The notes: a model not told the origin generated them from the letters alone. Shown: positions 44,034 to 52,365, counted from the stretch's first letter. The stretch: DNA of 64,000 nt from Mycobacteroides chelonae CCUG 47445 (GCF_001632805.1 NZ_CP007220.1:4712001-4776000); one strand, 5' to 3'. Numbers and translations: made by a program.

Positions 44034-44609
44034 TTACGGCGTGGTGCCGGCGGGGACGTACAGCCTGATGAGCTCTGCGAGCCGCTCACCGACGTCGTCG
44101 AGCGTCTCCGTCGACTGCGCGGCGATCGACATGATGACGGCGCCTTCGATCGCCGCGATCATGGTCCGGGCCAGCGAGCGTGCCGCCTCGGCAGCCACGT
44201 GATAGCGCGTAAGCCGCTCGGTGAGAATGGCCTGCCAATCCTGGAATGCGTCCGCCGCCACCGCCGAGGCCTCGGGCGCCTCGGTACGTCCCAGCACGGC
44301 AGCGACGATCGGGCACCCCGCCTGCATCTCGGTTTCGCCGAGTTGCGCCTTCCACAGTTCGATGAACAACTGAATGCCGTGTGCCGGATCGATATCGTCA
44401 CCGGCCGCCTTGATGATGGCCGTCAGCTCTTGTCCCGCGAGGCGGGTCGCCTCGGCGACCAGTTCCTGCTTACCGCCGGGAAAGTTGAGGTAGATGGTTC
44501 TCCGTGACACACCGCTGTCTTCCAGCAGTGCGTTGAGACCGGTTCCCGCGACGCCACGGCGCCGCACCAGACCCGTCACGCTAGCGATCAACGTGTCACG
44601 TGCCGACAT
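44034..44609 (-). CDS. TetR-family regulator (YxaF/LmrA-like)
   Basis: This 191-aa regulator has a helix-turn-helix of the type GTGLNALLEDSGVSRRTIYLNFPGGKQELVAEATR and a TetR_C_33-like C-terminal domain with a GCPIVAAVLG block. It is divergent from the Old Yellow Enzyme operon, 120 bp apart, which it most likely controls. No clean palindrome was found in the gap. Confidence 0.88.
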   Translation of the reverse strand: MSARDTLIASVTGLVRRRGVAGTGLNALLEDSGVSRRTIYLNFPGGKQELVAEATRLAGQELTAIIKAAGDDIDPAHGIQLFIELWKAQLGETEMQAGCPIVAAVLGRTEAPEASAVAADAFQDWQAILTERLTRYHVAAEAARSLARTMIAAIEGAVIMSIAAQSTETLDDVGERLAELIRLYVPAGTTP

Positions 44610-44729
44610 CCTGCCCGCCTCCCAACTTGTCAGGTGTTAACTATACCGCTCAGTCTACCGAGTCGCCGCCGGGCCGGGGCACTTATCGGAACATTGCGGT
44701 AAACCAATCGGTGTACTACCGTCGGCCGA

Positions 44730-45983
44730 GTGGCAGACCTACACGATCCTCTTCCACTGGCCTCGGGCCAGGTACTGCGCAATCGACTGATGAAGTCGGC
44801 CCTCAGCGAGGGCCTCGGCGACACCTCTCAGGGACCCGACCACCGGCTCGTCGAGTTGTACCGCCGCTGGGGCACCGGCGGGTTCGGCCTCGTCGTCACC
44901 GGCAATGTGATGGTTGACCGCAGCCACCTGGGTGAGCCGGGAAATGTGGTCATCGAGGACGACCGGCATCTCGATGGCCTGTCGCGGTGGGCCAAGGCAA
45001 CCAAGGATGGCGGCGGCCTGATCTGGATGCAGGTGAACCACCCAGGGCGGCAAGCCAACCCGCTCGCCACGGCGTCCCAGCCGGTGGCACCGTCCGCGAT
45101 CAAGATGAACGTCCCCGGATGGCAAGCGCCACGTGAACTCACCGATGACGAGATCGAGAACATCATCGACCGGTACGCGACCACGGCGTCGATCGCCGAT
45201 GCGGCCGGGTTCGACGGTGTTCAGATCCACGGCGCACACGGCTATCTGGTGGCACAGTTCCTGTCGCCACGTACCAATCGGCGCACCGACCGGTGGGGAG
45301 GCGACCCGGAACATCGGATGCGTTTCGTTCTCGAGGTTGTCCGCCGCACGCGTGCGGCGGTGAGCCCCGGCTTCTCGGTCGCCATCAAGCTCAACTCCGC
45401 GGACTTCCAGCGTGGAGGCTTCACCGAGGAAGAGTCGCGGGCAGTCATCGCGGCGCTCGCCTCCGAAGAGGTCGACCTCATCGAAATCAGCGGTGGTACT
45501 TACGAATCGCCGGCAATGGAGGGCAGGCCGCTGGTGACATCGGCGTCGACCCAGGCCCGCGAGGCCTACTTCCTCGAGTACGCCCGCACCGCCCGCGAGG
45601 CGGCAGGTGACGTACCGATCGCCGTGACAGGAGGCTTCCGCACGGAAGCCGCCATGTCCGACGCCGTCCGATCGGGTGATTGCGATGTCGTGGGGCTCGG
45701 GCGCCCGACAACTGTCAATCCCGAGTCCGCCGACAGCCTGCTGACGGCGCGTCAGGACAAGCTGACCGTTCCGGACGCTTCACTGCCCCTACCCGGCTGG
45801 CTGGCTTCGACCGGCAGGGCGAAGTCTTTCCTGAGCGCACTGGAACTCCAGTGGCACAACACCCAACTACACCGCCTGGGCGCGGGGACCGACCCGGACC
45901 CCACCATCGGCCCGTGGATCACGGCACTTCGACTTCTCAAGAACAACGGGGTCGACGCCTTTCGGAGAAGGAGAAGTTCATGA
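44730..45983 (+). CDS. NADH:flavin oxidoreductase, Old Yellow Enzyme family
   Basis: This 417-aa FMN-dependent ene-reductase has the barrel start (ASGQVLRNRLMKSALSEG), QVNHPGRQ and VQIHGAHGYLVAQFLSPRTNRRTDRWGGDPEHR, which carries the conserved His residues. Further on is PIAVTGGFR with FMN phosphate binding. It lacks the second Fe-S/FAD module of the longer 2,4-dienoyl-CoA reductases. The GTG at 44730 is used. It overlaps the next gene by 4 bp. The likely reaction is reduction of an activated C=C bond. Confidence 0.92.
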   Translation: MADLHDPLPLASGQVLRNRLMKSALSEGLGDTSQGPDHRLVELYRRWGTGGFGLVVTGNVMVDRSHLGEPGNVVIEDDRHLDGLSRWAKATKDGGGLIWMQVNHPGRQANPLATASQPVAPSAIKMNVPGWQAPRELTDDEIENIIDRYATTASIADAAGFDGVQIHGAHGYLVAQFLSPRTNRRTDRWGGDPEHRMRFVLEVVRRTRAAVSPGFSVAIKLNSADFQRGGFTEEESRAVIAALASEEVDLIEISGGTYESPAMEGRPLVTSASTQAREAYFLEYARTAREAAGDVPIAVTGGFRTEAAMSDAVRSGDCDVVGLGRPTTVNPESADSLLTARQDKLTVPDASLPLPGWLASTGRAKSFLSALELQWHNTQLHRLGAGTDPDPTIGPWITALRLLKNNGVDAFRRRRSS

Positions 45984-46396
45984 CGGACAAGACACTGCGC
46001 AAGTTCCGCAGAGAGCGCGCCATGGGCCGTTACCTGCTCAACCCCGCCGTCTCGGCCCTGACAAAGCTTGGCCTGCGTACAGCGCTCGCCTCGGAGCTGG
46101 AAACCACCGGACGCAAGACCGGCCAGCTGCGGCGAGTCCCGGTCTCGGTCCAGTTCGACGCGACCGGTGCGTGGGTAATCAGCCAGCACGGCACCCGCTC
46201 GGGCTGGGGCAGCAATATCGCCGCGAATCCCAATGTCCGCCTGAAGCAGGGAAACAGGTGGCGTACCGGAACCGCCCAGTTCCGGCCCGATGACGACGTC
46301 GTCGCGCGGGGCCGCAAGTTCGGGGCCGTCGGCGCGCGGGTGGTCAAGGCACTGGAGACCACCCCGATATCGGTGCGCATCGATTTCACCGACTGA
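45980..46396 (+). CDS. Deazaflavin (F420)-dependent nitroreductase-family protein
   Basis: This 138-aa protein belongs to the Ddn split-barrel family. The block SELETTGRKTGQLRRVPVSV is the typical cofactor-binding signature, followed by ISQHGTRSGWGSNIAANPNVRL. Family members use reduced coenzyme F420, abundant in mycobacteria, to reduce quinones or enones. It is co-translated with the Old Yellow Enzyme gene (ATGA), with GGAGAAGGAG before it. The two may be alternative reductases for the same compound. Confidence 0.88.
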   Translation: MTDKTLRKFRRERAMGRYLLNPAVSALTKLGLRTALASELETTGRKTGQLRRVPVSVQFDATGAWVISQHGTRSGWGSNIAANPNVRLKQGNRWRTGTAQFRPDDDVVARGRKFGAVGARVVKALETTPISVRIDFTD

Positions 46397-46414
46397 GGAC
46401 AAGGAATACGGGAT

Positions 46415-46843
46415 ATGCCTCTCTATCAGTGCATAACACGTGCGGAGAGCCTCACCGACGAGGTGCGGCAGGCCATCGCCCAGGAATTCACACGTATTCA
46501 CTGCGAAATCACCGGCGCTCCGGCGGTATTCGTCCACGTGGTCTTCAATGAATACCAACCAGGCCACCACTATCTGGCGGGCAAACCGGAAAGCGACACC
46601 ACCTTCATCGCGGGCACTATCCGTTCAGGGCGTTCCCTGGAACAACGTCAACAACTGCTCCGTGAACTCTCGTCCGCCTGGCACGAGCTGACCGGCCAGT
46701 CGGAGGAGGAACTCGTCCTGGGCATTTCCGAACAGGACGCCTCCGCAGTCATGGAAGCCGGGCTCATTTTCCCCGAGGCCGGCGCCGAGGCCGCCTGGTT
46801 TGAGCAGAACCGAGAGAAGCTGGGCTTCCTTCTCAACCAGTAG
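46415..46843 (+). CDS. Tautomerase superfamily protein (cis-CaaD-like)
   Basis: This 142-aa protein has Pro directly after the initiator Met, the catalytic base of the tautomerase superfamily. The length and the ends match the fused-repeat group of cis-3-chloroacrylate dehalogenase (VVFNEYQPGHHYLAGK, IFPEAGAEAAWFEQN). It would catalyse keto-enol tautomerisation or hydration of an unsaturated acid. It is the third gene of the operon, 18 bp after the F420 protein gene. Confidence 0.85.
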   Translation: MPLYQCITRAESLTDEVRQAIAQEFTRIHCEITGAPAVFVHVVFNEYQPGHHYLAGKPESDTTFIAGTIRSGRSLEQRQQLLRELSSAWHELTGQSEEELVLGISEQDASAVMEAGLIFPEAGAEAAWFEQNREKLGFLLNQ

Positions 46844-46858
46844 GCCCAAATCCGCCAC

Positions 46859-46884
46859 TGGCACACTTGCGCACTTTTGTGCCA
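46859..46884. promoter_or_regulatory. 7-bp inverted repeat before the DUF2236 gene
   Basis: TGGCACA (46859-46865) and TGTGCCA (46878-46884) are perfect arms around 12 bp, ending 20 bp before the start of the DUF2236 gene. The position over the core promoter suits an operator for the TetR encoded as the second gene of this unit. Confidence 0.5.
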
Positions 46885-46903
46885 TTGAGTTAGCGTGGTG
46901 CTC

Positions 46904-47851
46904 ATGGTCGATCAGAGCGCCATCACCCGTCCCGTCAGCCTCGACGAAGGGCTCCGGGAAGCAATCCCCATGCCCGTGGAAGACCCTGCGGACGACTCCG
47001 TGGAAACCCCGCGACTGGGCGCCGACTCCCTGGTGTGGAAGTTCTACGGGGATGTCCGTGGCGTCCTCGGCTTTCAGCGGCTCGCCGGCACCGAGAACTG
47101 CATCGAACAGCTGGGTAAGGCGGTCGAGGACCATTCGGTGATCTTCACCGACACCCTTGGCCGCGCACGCCGCTCCGGGCCGCCCATCATGAAGACCATC
47201 TACTCGGCGGACCCACAGAAGTGGGGGCGGATGGTGCGCGATTTCCACAAGCCGATCACCGGAACCATCAGCGACGGATCGCGTTACCACGCACTCAATC
47301 CCGAGCTCTTCTATTGGGCGCATGCGACTTTCGTCGACCAGGTCTTGTACATCACCGACACATTCATCCGGCGTCTCTCCTACGCCGAGAAGGTACGGAT
47401 CTTCGAGGAGAGCAAGGTCTGGTACAGCCTCTACGGGGTCAGTGCGCGCAATCAGCCGCAGACGTACGACGAGTTCGTCACCTACATGGAGGGCATGTTC
47501 GACCGGTTCGTGCCGACCAAGACGATCCTCTACGCGACGGGCTACATCCGCCAGGGCGTGCCCGGGCCCAAGCAGATTCCCAAGCCGCTGTGGCGTCTGC
47601 TGTCGGCGCCACTGAACGCCTTCATCCGGACGGTCGTCGTCGGAACGCTCCCGCCGCAGATGAAGCAGGTCTGCCGACTGGAGTGGAGCGACAAGAAGGA
47701 ACGCAACTTCCAGCGCTTCGCCACGGTCATGCGCGCATTGAACCCGTTGTTCAACAGGCTGCCGGTGCGGGCGCTGTACCTGCCGTGGGCGTCCGAGGGC
47801 TGGAATCGTGAAGGAGTCGACCCCCGCCCGCTGTACAACCGGGCGCCATGA
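46904..47851 (+). CDS. DUF2236 (MpaB/latex-clearing-like) oxygenase-family protein
   Basis: This 315-aa protein belongs to the DUF2236 family, which includes ER-bound MpaB-type oxygenases and rubber oxygenase Lcp (heme-binding). Typical blocks are DSLVWKFYGDVRGVLGFQRL, YSADPQKWGRMVRDFHKPITG and LNPELFYWAHATFVDQVL. The His residues in these blocks are candidate heme ligands. The ATG at 46904 gives MVDQSAI. It overlaps the TetR gene by 4 bp. The substrate is unknown; oxidative cleavage of a hydrophobic compound is possible. Confidence 0.85.
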   Translation: MVDQSAITRPVSLDEGLREAIPMPVEDPADDSVETPRLGADSLVWKFYGDVRGVLGFQRLAGTENCIEQLGKAVEDHSVIFTDTLGRARRSGPPIMKTIYSADPQKWGRMVRDFHKPITGTISDGSRYHALNPELFYWAHATFVDQVLYITDTFIRRLSYAEKVRIFEESKVWYSLYGVSARNQPQTYDEFVTYMEGMFDRFVPTKTILYATGYIRQGVPGPKQIPKPLWRLLSAPLNAFIRTVVVGTLPPQMKQVCRLEWSDKKERNFQRFATVMRALNPLFNRLPVRALYLPWASEGWNREGVDPRPLYNRAP

Positions 47852-48429
47852 CCACACTCGTGGGGGTGACCAGCGCCCCACCCACCGATGCCGTACTCGA
47901 TGCCGCGCGCATTGAGTTCGAGCGGCACGGTATGCGCCGCGCCAACATGGACGCCATCGCACGTCGCGCCGGGGTGAGCCGCCGCACCCTCTACCGCCGC
48001 TTCCCCACCAAGGAAGCGCTGTTCGAGCACCTCATCGAGGCAGAGAGTCTGGGCATCTTCGGCCAGCTCGCCGTCGCCGCCAACGGCCAGGATGCCCAGG
48101 GCGCCATCGTCGAGTGCTTCACGCTGGCCATGCGGCTCATCACGGAAAGCCGGCTAGCGGGCACCATCATCGAGAACGAGCCGGAACTCGTCATCGGCCT
48201 CAACACGCCTTCTGGGGAGAAGGCCATTGTGCGAGCCAGCGCGCTGGTGGCGTCCAGCCTGCGGCACAGCGGCGCCACAATGCCCGATGACGCAGTGCTC
48301 GCGGTGTCGGAAATCCTTGTGCGGCTGGTTGGTTCCCTGCTCACCAACCGCGCCGGCGTACTCGATATCACCGATACCGTGGCGGTACGGCGGTACGCAC
48401 AGACCTACCTGGCTCGATTGGTCTGGTAG
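47848..48429 (+). CDS. TetR-family regulator paired with DUF2236
   Basis: This 193-aa regulator has a helix-turn-helix in GMRRANMDAIARRAGVSRRTLYRRFPTKEALFEHLI and an all-helical effector domain. It is co-translated with the DUF2236 gene (ATGA overlap). Autoregulation through the 46859 repeat is inferred. Confidence 0.88.
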   Translation: MTTLVGVTSAPPTDAVLDAARIEFERHGMRRANMDAIARRAGVSRRTLYRRFPTKEALFEHLIEAESLGIFGQLAVAANGQDAQGAIVECFTLAMRLITESRLAGTIIENEPELVIGLNTPSGEKAIVRASALVASSLRHSGATMPDDAVLAVSEILVRLVGSLLTNRAGVLDITDTVAVRRYAQTYLARLVW

Positions 48430-48439
48430 TACTACTCGT

Positions 48440-48468
48440 TCAGAAACCGACCTTGAGTCGGCATCTGA
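48440..48468. promoter_or_regulatory. 29-bp interrupted palindrome before the second TetR gene
   Basis: Left half TCAGA-nn-CCGAC (48440-48451) mirrors right half GTCGG-nn-TCTGA (48457-48468) around CTTGA. All ten defined positions per half pair exactly; only the two inner nn positions do not. It ends 13 bp before the ATG of the TetR gene at 48482, a typical autoregulatory site. Confidence 0.6.
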
Positions 48469-48481
48469 CTAAACTGCCTGC

Positions 48482-49120
48482 ATGGCGACACGGCGGCAGA
48501 TGTACGCAGAACAGACTCGTTCGGACCTTCTGGATTCCGCGCGCCGGCATTTCACGACGACCGGCTACAACAGCGTGACCGTCGACGACATCGTCAGCAG
48601 CATCGAAGTCAGCAAGGGCACGTTCTACTACCACTTCTCCGATAAGCAGGCGATGTTCAGCGCCCTGCTCACCGAATGCCTGACCGAGACCGCCGATACC
48701 GTCACCACTGCCATCCGCCTCCTGGACAAGCCCGGCGCCAACGGCCCCCAGGTCGCGGCCACGTCAGCATGGGTGTACCTGTCCCGATCGCGCGACGACA
48801 GGACCTACCGGGAACTCATGCGCCAAGCGCCGATGGTCCTCGGCGAGGAGACCTACCGCCACATCGACGACACCATCGTGCTGCCTCCCTTGGTCACACT
48901 CATGGAGACCCTTGCCGCCCGTCATGAACTGAAGGCGGGTGTGCACACCCATATGGCCGCCCGGATGCTCATGACGATGTTCGTCACCGCCAACAGCATC
49001 ATCGCCGAATCCGATGATCCCGCAACAACAATGACAGAAGTCGCCGATACGATCGCCACCATGTTCAGTGGGATCGTGCTCGGAGACGTCCCGCTGTCGC
49101 GGGCCGCCGCTAACGGATAG
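48482..49120 (+). CDS. TetR-family regulator
   Basis: This 212-aa regulator has a helix-turn-helix of the form YNSVTVDDIVSSIEVSKGTFYYHFSDKQAMFSALL. Its 3' end overlaps the convergent SRPBCC gene by 11 bp. The likely autoregulatory operator is the 29-bp interrupted palindrome upstream; it may also act on the SRPBCC gene, though that gene has a different palindrome. Confidence 0.88.
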   Translation: MATRRQMYAEQTRSDLLDSARRHFTTTGYNSVTVDDIVSSIEVSKGTFYYHFSDKQAMFSALLTECLTETADTVTTAIRLLDKPGANGPQVAATSAWVYLSRSRDDRTYRELMRQAPMVLGEETYRHIDDTIVLPPLVTLMETLAARHELKAGVHTHMAARMLMTMFVTANSIIAESDDPATTMTEVADTIATMFSGIVLGDVPLSRAAANG

Positions 49121-49664
49121 CCAGGAACAGGAGTGTGCGCAGGAAGGGGCGCACCGCGAACGCCGTCCAGCGCAACGGGAACCATCCCACCCACTTCGGA
49201 GTGAACGCCACTGTCCAGCGCACCAGCACCTTGTTCCCATCAGCGGCGAGCTCCCAACGCTCACCGAATGCCTTGATAACCAAGGGAACCGAAACACCGG
49301 TCCCGATCGCGACCAGCTTGAGGCCCTCTTCGCTGTGAACTACCTTCTCGGTGATCGCGAACAGCGGAGTGCGGGTCACCACCTGGTCACCCGATCTCAC
49401 CGGGCCGGACACAAAGGGAATCGTCTCCAGGTAGCCGCCCTCGGAGACCTGAGTCCACACCCGCTCGACGGGCCCCGGCACGGTGACCTGCGCGGTGACA
49501 GCGAACGATGCCCCCTTGTCGAAAAAATCGGTGTCCGGCATGGCCACCCCGAAGCGTCGCGGCCCGCTGTCGCCGGAGGCTAGGGCGAACAGCACCACAG
49601 CCCCCAGCAAGCCCCCGAGGGCCAGCACTCCCACGACGATCCCGATCAGCACCGGAGTGGACAT
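49110..49664 (-). CDS. Membrane-anchored SRPBCC (START-like) protein
   Basis: This 184-aa protein has an N-terminal transmembrane helix (about 5-29, VLIGIVVGVLALGGLLGAVVLFALA). An SRPBCC ligand-binding fold follows (FAVTAQVTVPGPVERVWTQVSEGGYLETIPFVSGPV and WELAADGNKVLVRWTVAFTPK). The domain would bind a hydrophobic ligand outside or at the membrane; no ligand is known. A perfect 22-bp palindrome lies 26 bp upstream of the start. Confidence 0.8.
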   Translation of the reverse strand: MSTPVLIGIVVGVLALGGLLGAVVLFALASGDSGPRRFGVAMPDTDFFDKGASFAVTAQVTVPGPVERVWTQVSEGGYLETIPFVSGPVRSGDQVVTRTPLFAITEKVVHSEEGLKLVAIGTGVSVPLVIKAFGERWELAADGNKVLVRWTVAFTPKWVGWFPLRWTAFAVRPFLRTLLFLAIR

Positions 49665-49690
49665 GGTCCTCCTTGAGTACGAGTTGCCAT

Positions 49691-49712
49691 TAACTGACTC
49701 GCGAGTCAGTTA
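49691..49712. promoter_or_regulatory. Perfect 22-bp palindrome upstream of the SRPBCC gene
   Basis: The 11-bp arm TAACTGACTCG (49691-49701) is followed directly by its complement CGAGTCAGTTA (49702-49712). Contiguous palindromes of this type are typical TetR-family operators. It is the strongest operator candidate in this part of the window. The remaining gap up to 49901 shows nothing else recognisable. Confidence 0.65.
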
Positions 49713-49901
49713 GCAAGCTAGCCCTCCTACCAGCACCCACAGAAGCGCAATCGCACAAGTTCGTGACCGAGGCCAGTCTGAGGCGCCCATTTCTTGTGAC
49801 CCACCCCCGTATCGCTACCGGCGGCCCGCACGCAAACTTGCGTCGACAATTCGGGTAGCTCTACTCATGTCCTATCGGGCCTCAGCTGCCACCGTGGTCT
49901 C

Positions 49902-50192
49902 ATGAGCACATCGGAGCCCACCGTCCGCGCCTCCACGGCGTACTACGTCCAGTCCGCAATCGCCTTCGCGGTCGCATTCGCCTCCACGCTGGGCGGCATC
50001 GCCTACCTACCGATATCGCCGTGGCCCCGCGCGTTCCTTGCGGTGTGCACCCTGTTCTTGGTCACCAGTTGCTTCGGGCTGGCCAAGGTCATCCGGGACA
50101 CCCACGAGTCACAACAGGTCCGCAACCGCATCGACGAGGCGCGCATCGAGCAGATTTACGCCGAGCACAACCCGCTGAAGCCGGCGATCTAG
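49902..50192 (+). CDS. YiaA/YiaB-type small membrane protein
   Basis: This 96-aa protein has two transmembrane segments and the YiaAB pattern (AYYVQSAIAFAVAFASTLGGIAYLP and AFLAVCTLFLVTSCFGLAKVIRDTHE), ending with a charged tail. The function of the family is unknown. It converges on the HMG-CoA lyase gene with a 4-bp overlap. Confidence 0.85.
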   Translation: MSTSEPTVRASTAYYVQSAIAFAVAFASTLGGIAYLPISPWPRAFLAVCTLFLVTSCFGLAKVIRDTHESQQVRNRIDEARIEQIYAEHNPLKPAI

Positions 50193-51091
50193 TTCAGCAC
50201 CCGATCACCGGCACGCAACAACGCACTGGGGACCTCGTGCCCGACGACCGATTGCACCACCCGGGCGGCCGCGATCGCGGCTTCGAGGTCCACATCGACG
50301 CCGATACCGCTGTCCCGCAGCAGATACACCAGATCCTCGGTGGCGATGTTGCCGGTTGCGCCCGGCGCGAACGGACAGCCACCGAGTCCGCCGATCGAGG
50401 AGTCCAGCCGCGTCACTCCGGACTGCACGGCGGCGTACGCGCTGGCCAAACCAGATCCACGGGTGTTGTGGAAATGTGCGCCCAGCGGTGCATTACCGAC
50501 GATAGGCCGCACCGCCGCAACGAGATTCGTGACGCGACGCGGTGTCGTAGTACCAATGGTGTCGGCAACGGCGTACCGGTCCACCCCCCAATCGCGGGCT
50601 CGGCGCACGATATCGAGCACTCGATCTTCCGGGGTGGGTCCGTCGAACGGGCAGTCCCATGAACAGGCCACTATCACCTCCACCGTGGCATCGGCCTCAC
50701 CGGCGAGCGCCACGATTTCCTCGATACGCGCGGTGGCCTCAGCGCTGCTAGCACCGACGTTGGCTCGACTGTGTCCATCGGACGCCGAAACCACGTACTC
50801 CAGCGAGGTCAGTCCCGCCGCCAGGGCACGCTTGGCGCCGTTGGGGCTGGCGATGAGGGCAGAGAACTCGATATCCGGGTAGTTATCCAGCTGCGCCGAC
50901 AACTCGGCGGCGTCGGCCAGCGCCGGCATCTTGGAGGGCGAGACGAATGCGGTGGCCTCCACCTCTCGCACCCCTGTCGCCGCTATCGCATCGAGCAGTG
51001 TCAGCTTGTCCGCCAACGAGATCGGTGCCTCAAGCTGAAGTCCGTCTCGCAGCAGCACCTCGCGGATGGTGACGTGGGCAGGCAGACTCAT
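50189..51091 (-). CDS. Hydroxymethylglutaryl-CoA lyase
   Basis: This 300-aa HMGL-like TIM-barrel lyase cleaves HMG-CoA or a related 3-hydroxyacyl-CoA to acetyl-CoA and a keto product. It has the N-terminal IREVLLRDGLQLE (metal-binding Arg-Asp), HFHNTRGSGLA with metal-binding His, and the active-site loop GGLGGCPFAPGATGNIATED with the catalytic Cys. It overlaps the CoA-transferase stop by 4 bp. No leucine-degradation genes are near, so the pair may act on an acid activated by the transferase. Confidence 0.92.
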   Translation of the reverse strand: MSLPAHVTIREVLLRDGLQLEAPISLADKLTLLDAIAATGVREVEATAFVSPSKMPALADAAELSAQLDNYPDIEFSALIASPNGAKRALAAGLTSLEYVVSASDGHSRANVGASSAEATARIEEIVALAGEADATVEVIVACSWDCPFDGPTPEDRVLDIVRRARDWGVDRYAVADTIGTTTPRRVTNLVAAVRPIVGNAPLGAHFHNTRGSGLASAYAAVQSGVTRLDSSIGGLGGCPFAPGATGNIATEDLVYLLRDSGIGVDVDLEAAIAAARVVQSVVGHEVPSALLRAGDRVLN

Positions 51092-52287
51092 ACGACCCCC
51101 TCGGCCCGCAACTTCTCGATATCCGCGGCGCTCCTGCCCAGCAGTCCCCCAAAGACGTCCTCGTTGTGCTGGCCGGGCCGGGCCGGGCCGGCGTTGCGGA
51201 CACCGCCCGGCGATTCGGACAGCACCGGGACCACGCCGGGCCCCAGCACCGACCGGTCGAGCCGTTCATCGAAATGTTCGACGAGCATCTCTCGGGCCTT
51301 GAGCTGCGGGTCCTGCACCACATCGGCGACGGTGTTGATAGGGCCTGCGATGACACCGGCCGCACTGAGCACGTCGATGATGTCGGCGGGTAGACGCCCA
51401 GCCGCCCATTCGGCGATGATCGCGTCGAGTTCGTCCTGATTGCGGCCCCGCGCAACGTGATCGACAAAGCGCTCATCAGTGCTCAGCTGCGGCTGATCCA
51501 TCGCTTCGCAGAGCCTGCGGAACACGGTGTCTTGATTGGCAGCGATGACCACCCAGCTGCCGTCCGCGCTCTGATAGATGTTCGATGGCGCAATGCCCTC
51601 CAGCCGGGTTCCCGACGGGCCACGCACCACGCCACCCACGTCGTAATCAGGAATGGTGGATTCCTGCACTGCCAAACAACTCTCGGTCAGGGCCGTATCG
51701 ACGATCTGTCCGCGGCCAGTGACGGTTCTCCGGTACAGCGCAGCCAGCGCACCCTGGGCGGCGAACATCCCGGCAAGGGTGTCACCGATCGAGAGCGCCA
51801 TCCGGGGCGGCGGACCGCCGGGGAAACCATTGAGATGCCGTAGGCCGCTCGCCGCCTCGGCCACCGATGCGTACCCGGCCTTGTGTGCGTCCGGCCCGGT
51901 CTGTCCATAGCCGGAGACTCGAACCAGGATGATGCCCTTATTGCGTTCGGCAAGGACCTCGTAGCCCAGGCCCCACTTCTCCAGGGTGCCGGGCCGGAAG
52001 TTCTCCACGATCACATCCGACTTCTCGACAAGGTCGAGGAACAGCGCGCGCCCCGCCTCGGTGCGCAGATCCAGGGTGATGGCCTTCTTGTTGCGGGCGT
52101 GCACCGTCCAGAACACATGGTGCCCGTCGACCTCGGCCTGCCCCCAGGTTCGCAACGGGTCCGGCGCGCCGGGCGGTTCGATCTTGAGCACCTCGGCGCC
52201 CATATCCCCTAGCAGCCGGCCGGCGAAAGGCCCGGCAATCAGGGTGCCCAGCTCCAGCACCCGGATCCCATCGAGAGCACCCGTCAT
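51088..52287 (-). CDS. Family III CoA-transferase (CaiB/BaiF)
   Basis: This 399-aa class III CoA-transferase shows LELGTLIAGPFAGRLLGDMGAEVLKIEPP, LDLRTEAGRALFLDLVEKSDVIVENFRPG with the catalytic Asp in the family position, and YASVAEAASGLRHLNGFPGGPPPR. It would move CoA between carboxylic acids. It is co-translated with the HMG-CoA lyase (ATGA), suggesting activation of a dicarboxylic hydroxy acid followed by cleavage. Confidence 0.92.
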   Translation of the reverse strand: MTGALDGIRVLELGTLIAGPFAGRLLGDMGAEVLKIEPPGAPDPLRTWGQAEVDGHHVFWTVHARNKKAITLDLRTEAGRALFLDLVEKSDVIVENFRPGTLEKWGLGYEVLAERNKGIILVRVSGYGQTGPDAHKAGYASVAEAASGLRHLNGFPGGPPPRMALSIGDTLAGMFAAQGALAALYRRTVTGRGQIVDTALTESCLAVQESTIPDYDVGGVVRGPSGTRLEGIAPSNIYQSADGSWVVIAANQDTVFRRLCEAMDQPQLSTDERFVDHVARGRNQDELDAIIAEWAAGRLPADIIDVLSAAGVIAGPINTVADVVQDPQLKAREMLVEHFDERLDRSVLGPGVVPVLSESPGGVRNAGPARPGQHNEDVFGGLLGRSAADIEKLRAEGVV

Positions 52288-52309
52288 GCCCGTGACGCTA
52301 CTACTCCGT

Positions 52310-52365
52310 CGAGAGCGAGCCTGACGGGGAAATACGGTGGGTAATCCGCGTCAGGCTCGCACTCG
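52310..52365 (-). terminator. Hairpin between SDR and CoA-transferase genes
   Basis: Arms CGAGAGCGAGCCTGACG (52310-52326) and CGTCAGGCTCGCACTCG (52349-52365) pair with one mismatch around 22 nt. It starts 19 bp after the SDR stop on the minus strand and would stop read-through into the CoA-transferase gene. Confidence 0.7.

Noticed and set aside
44610..44729. Possible operator between TetR and the Old Yellow Enzyme gene
   Set aside because: Only short partial repeats (ACCG direct copies) were seen; no palindrome good enough to list.
46625..47962. 445-codon minus-strand frame opposite the tautomerase and DUF2236 genes
   Set aside because: It spans two real genes and an intergenic repeat, has no recognisable domain, and shows shadow composition.
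51174..51192. GGGCC-type tandem repeat
   Set aside because: It is a short GC-rich run inside the CoA-transferase coding sequence that keeps the frame; too short to be a repeat element.
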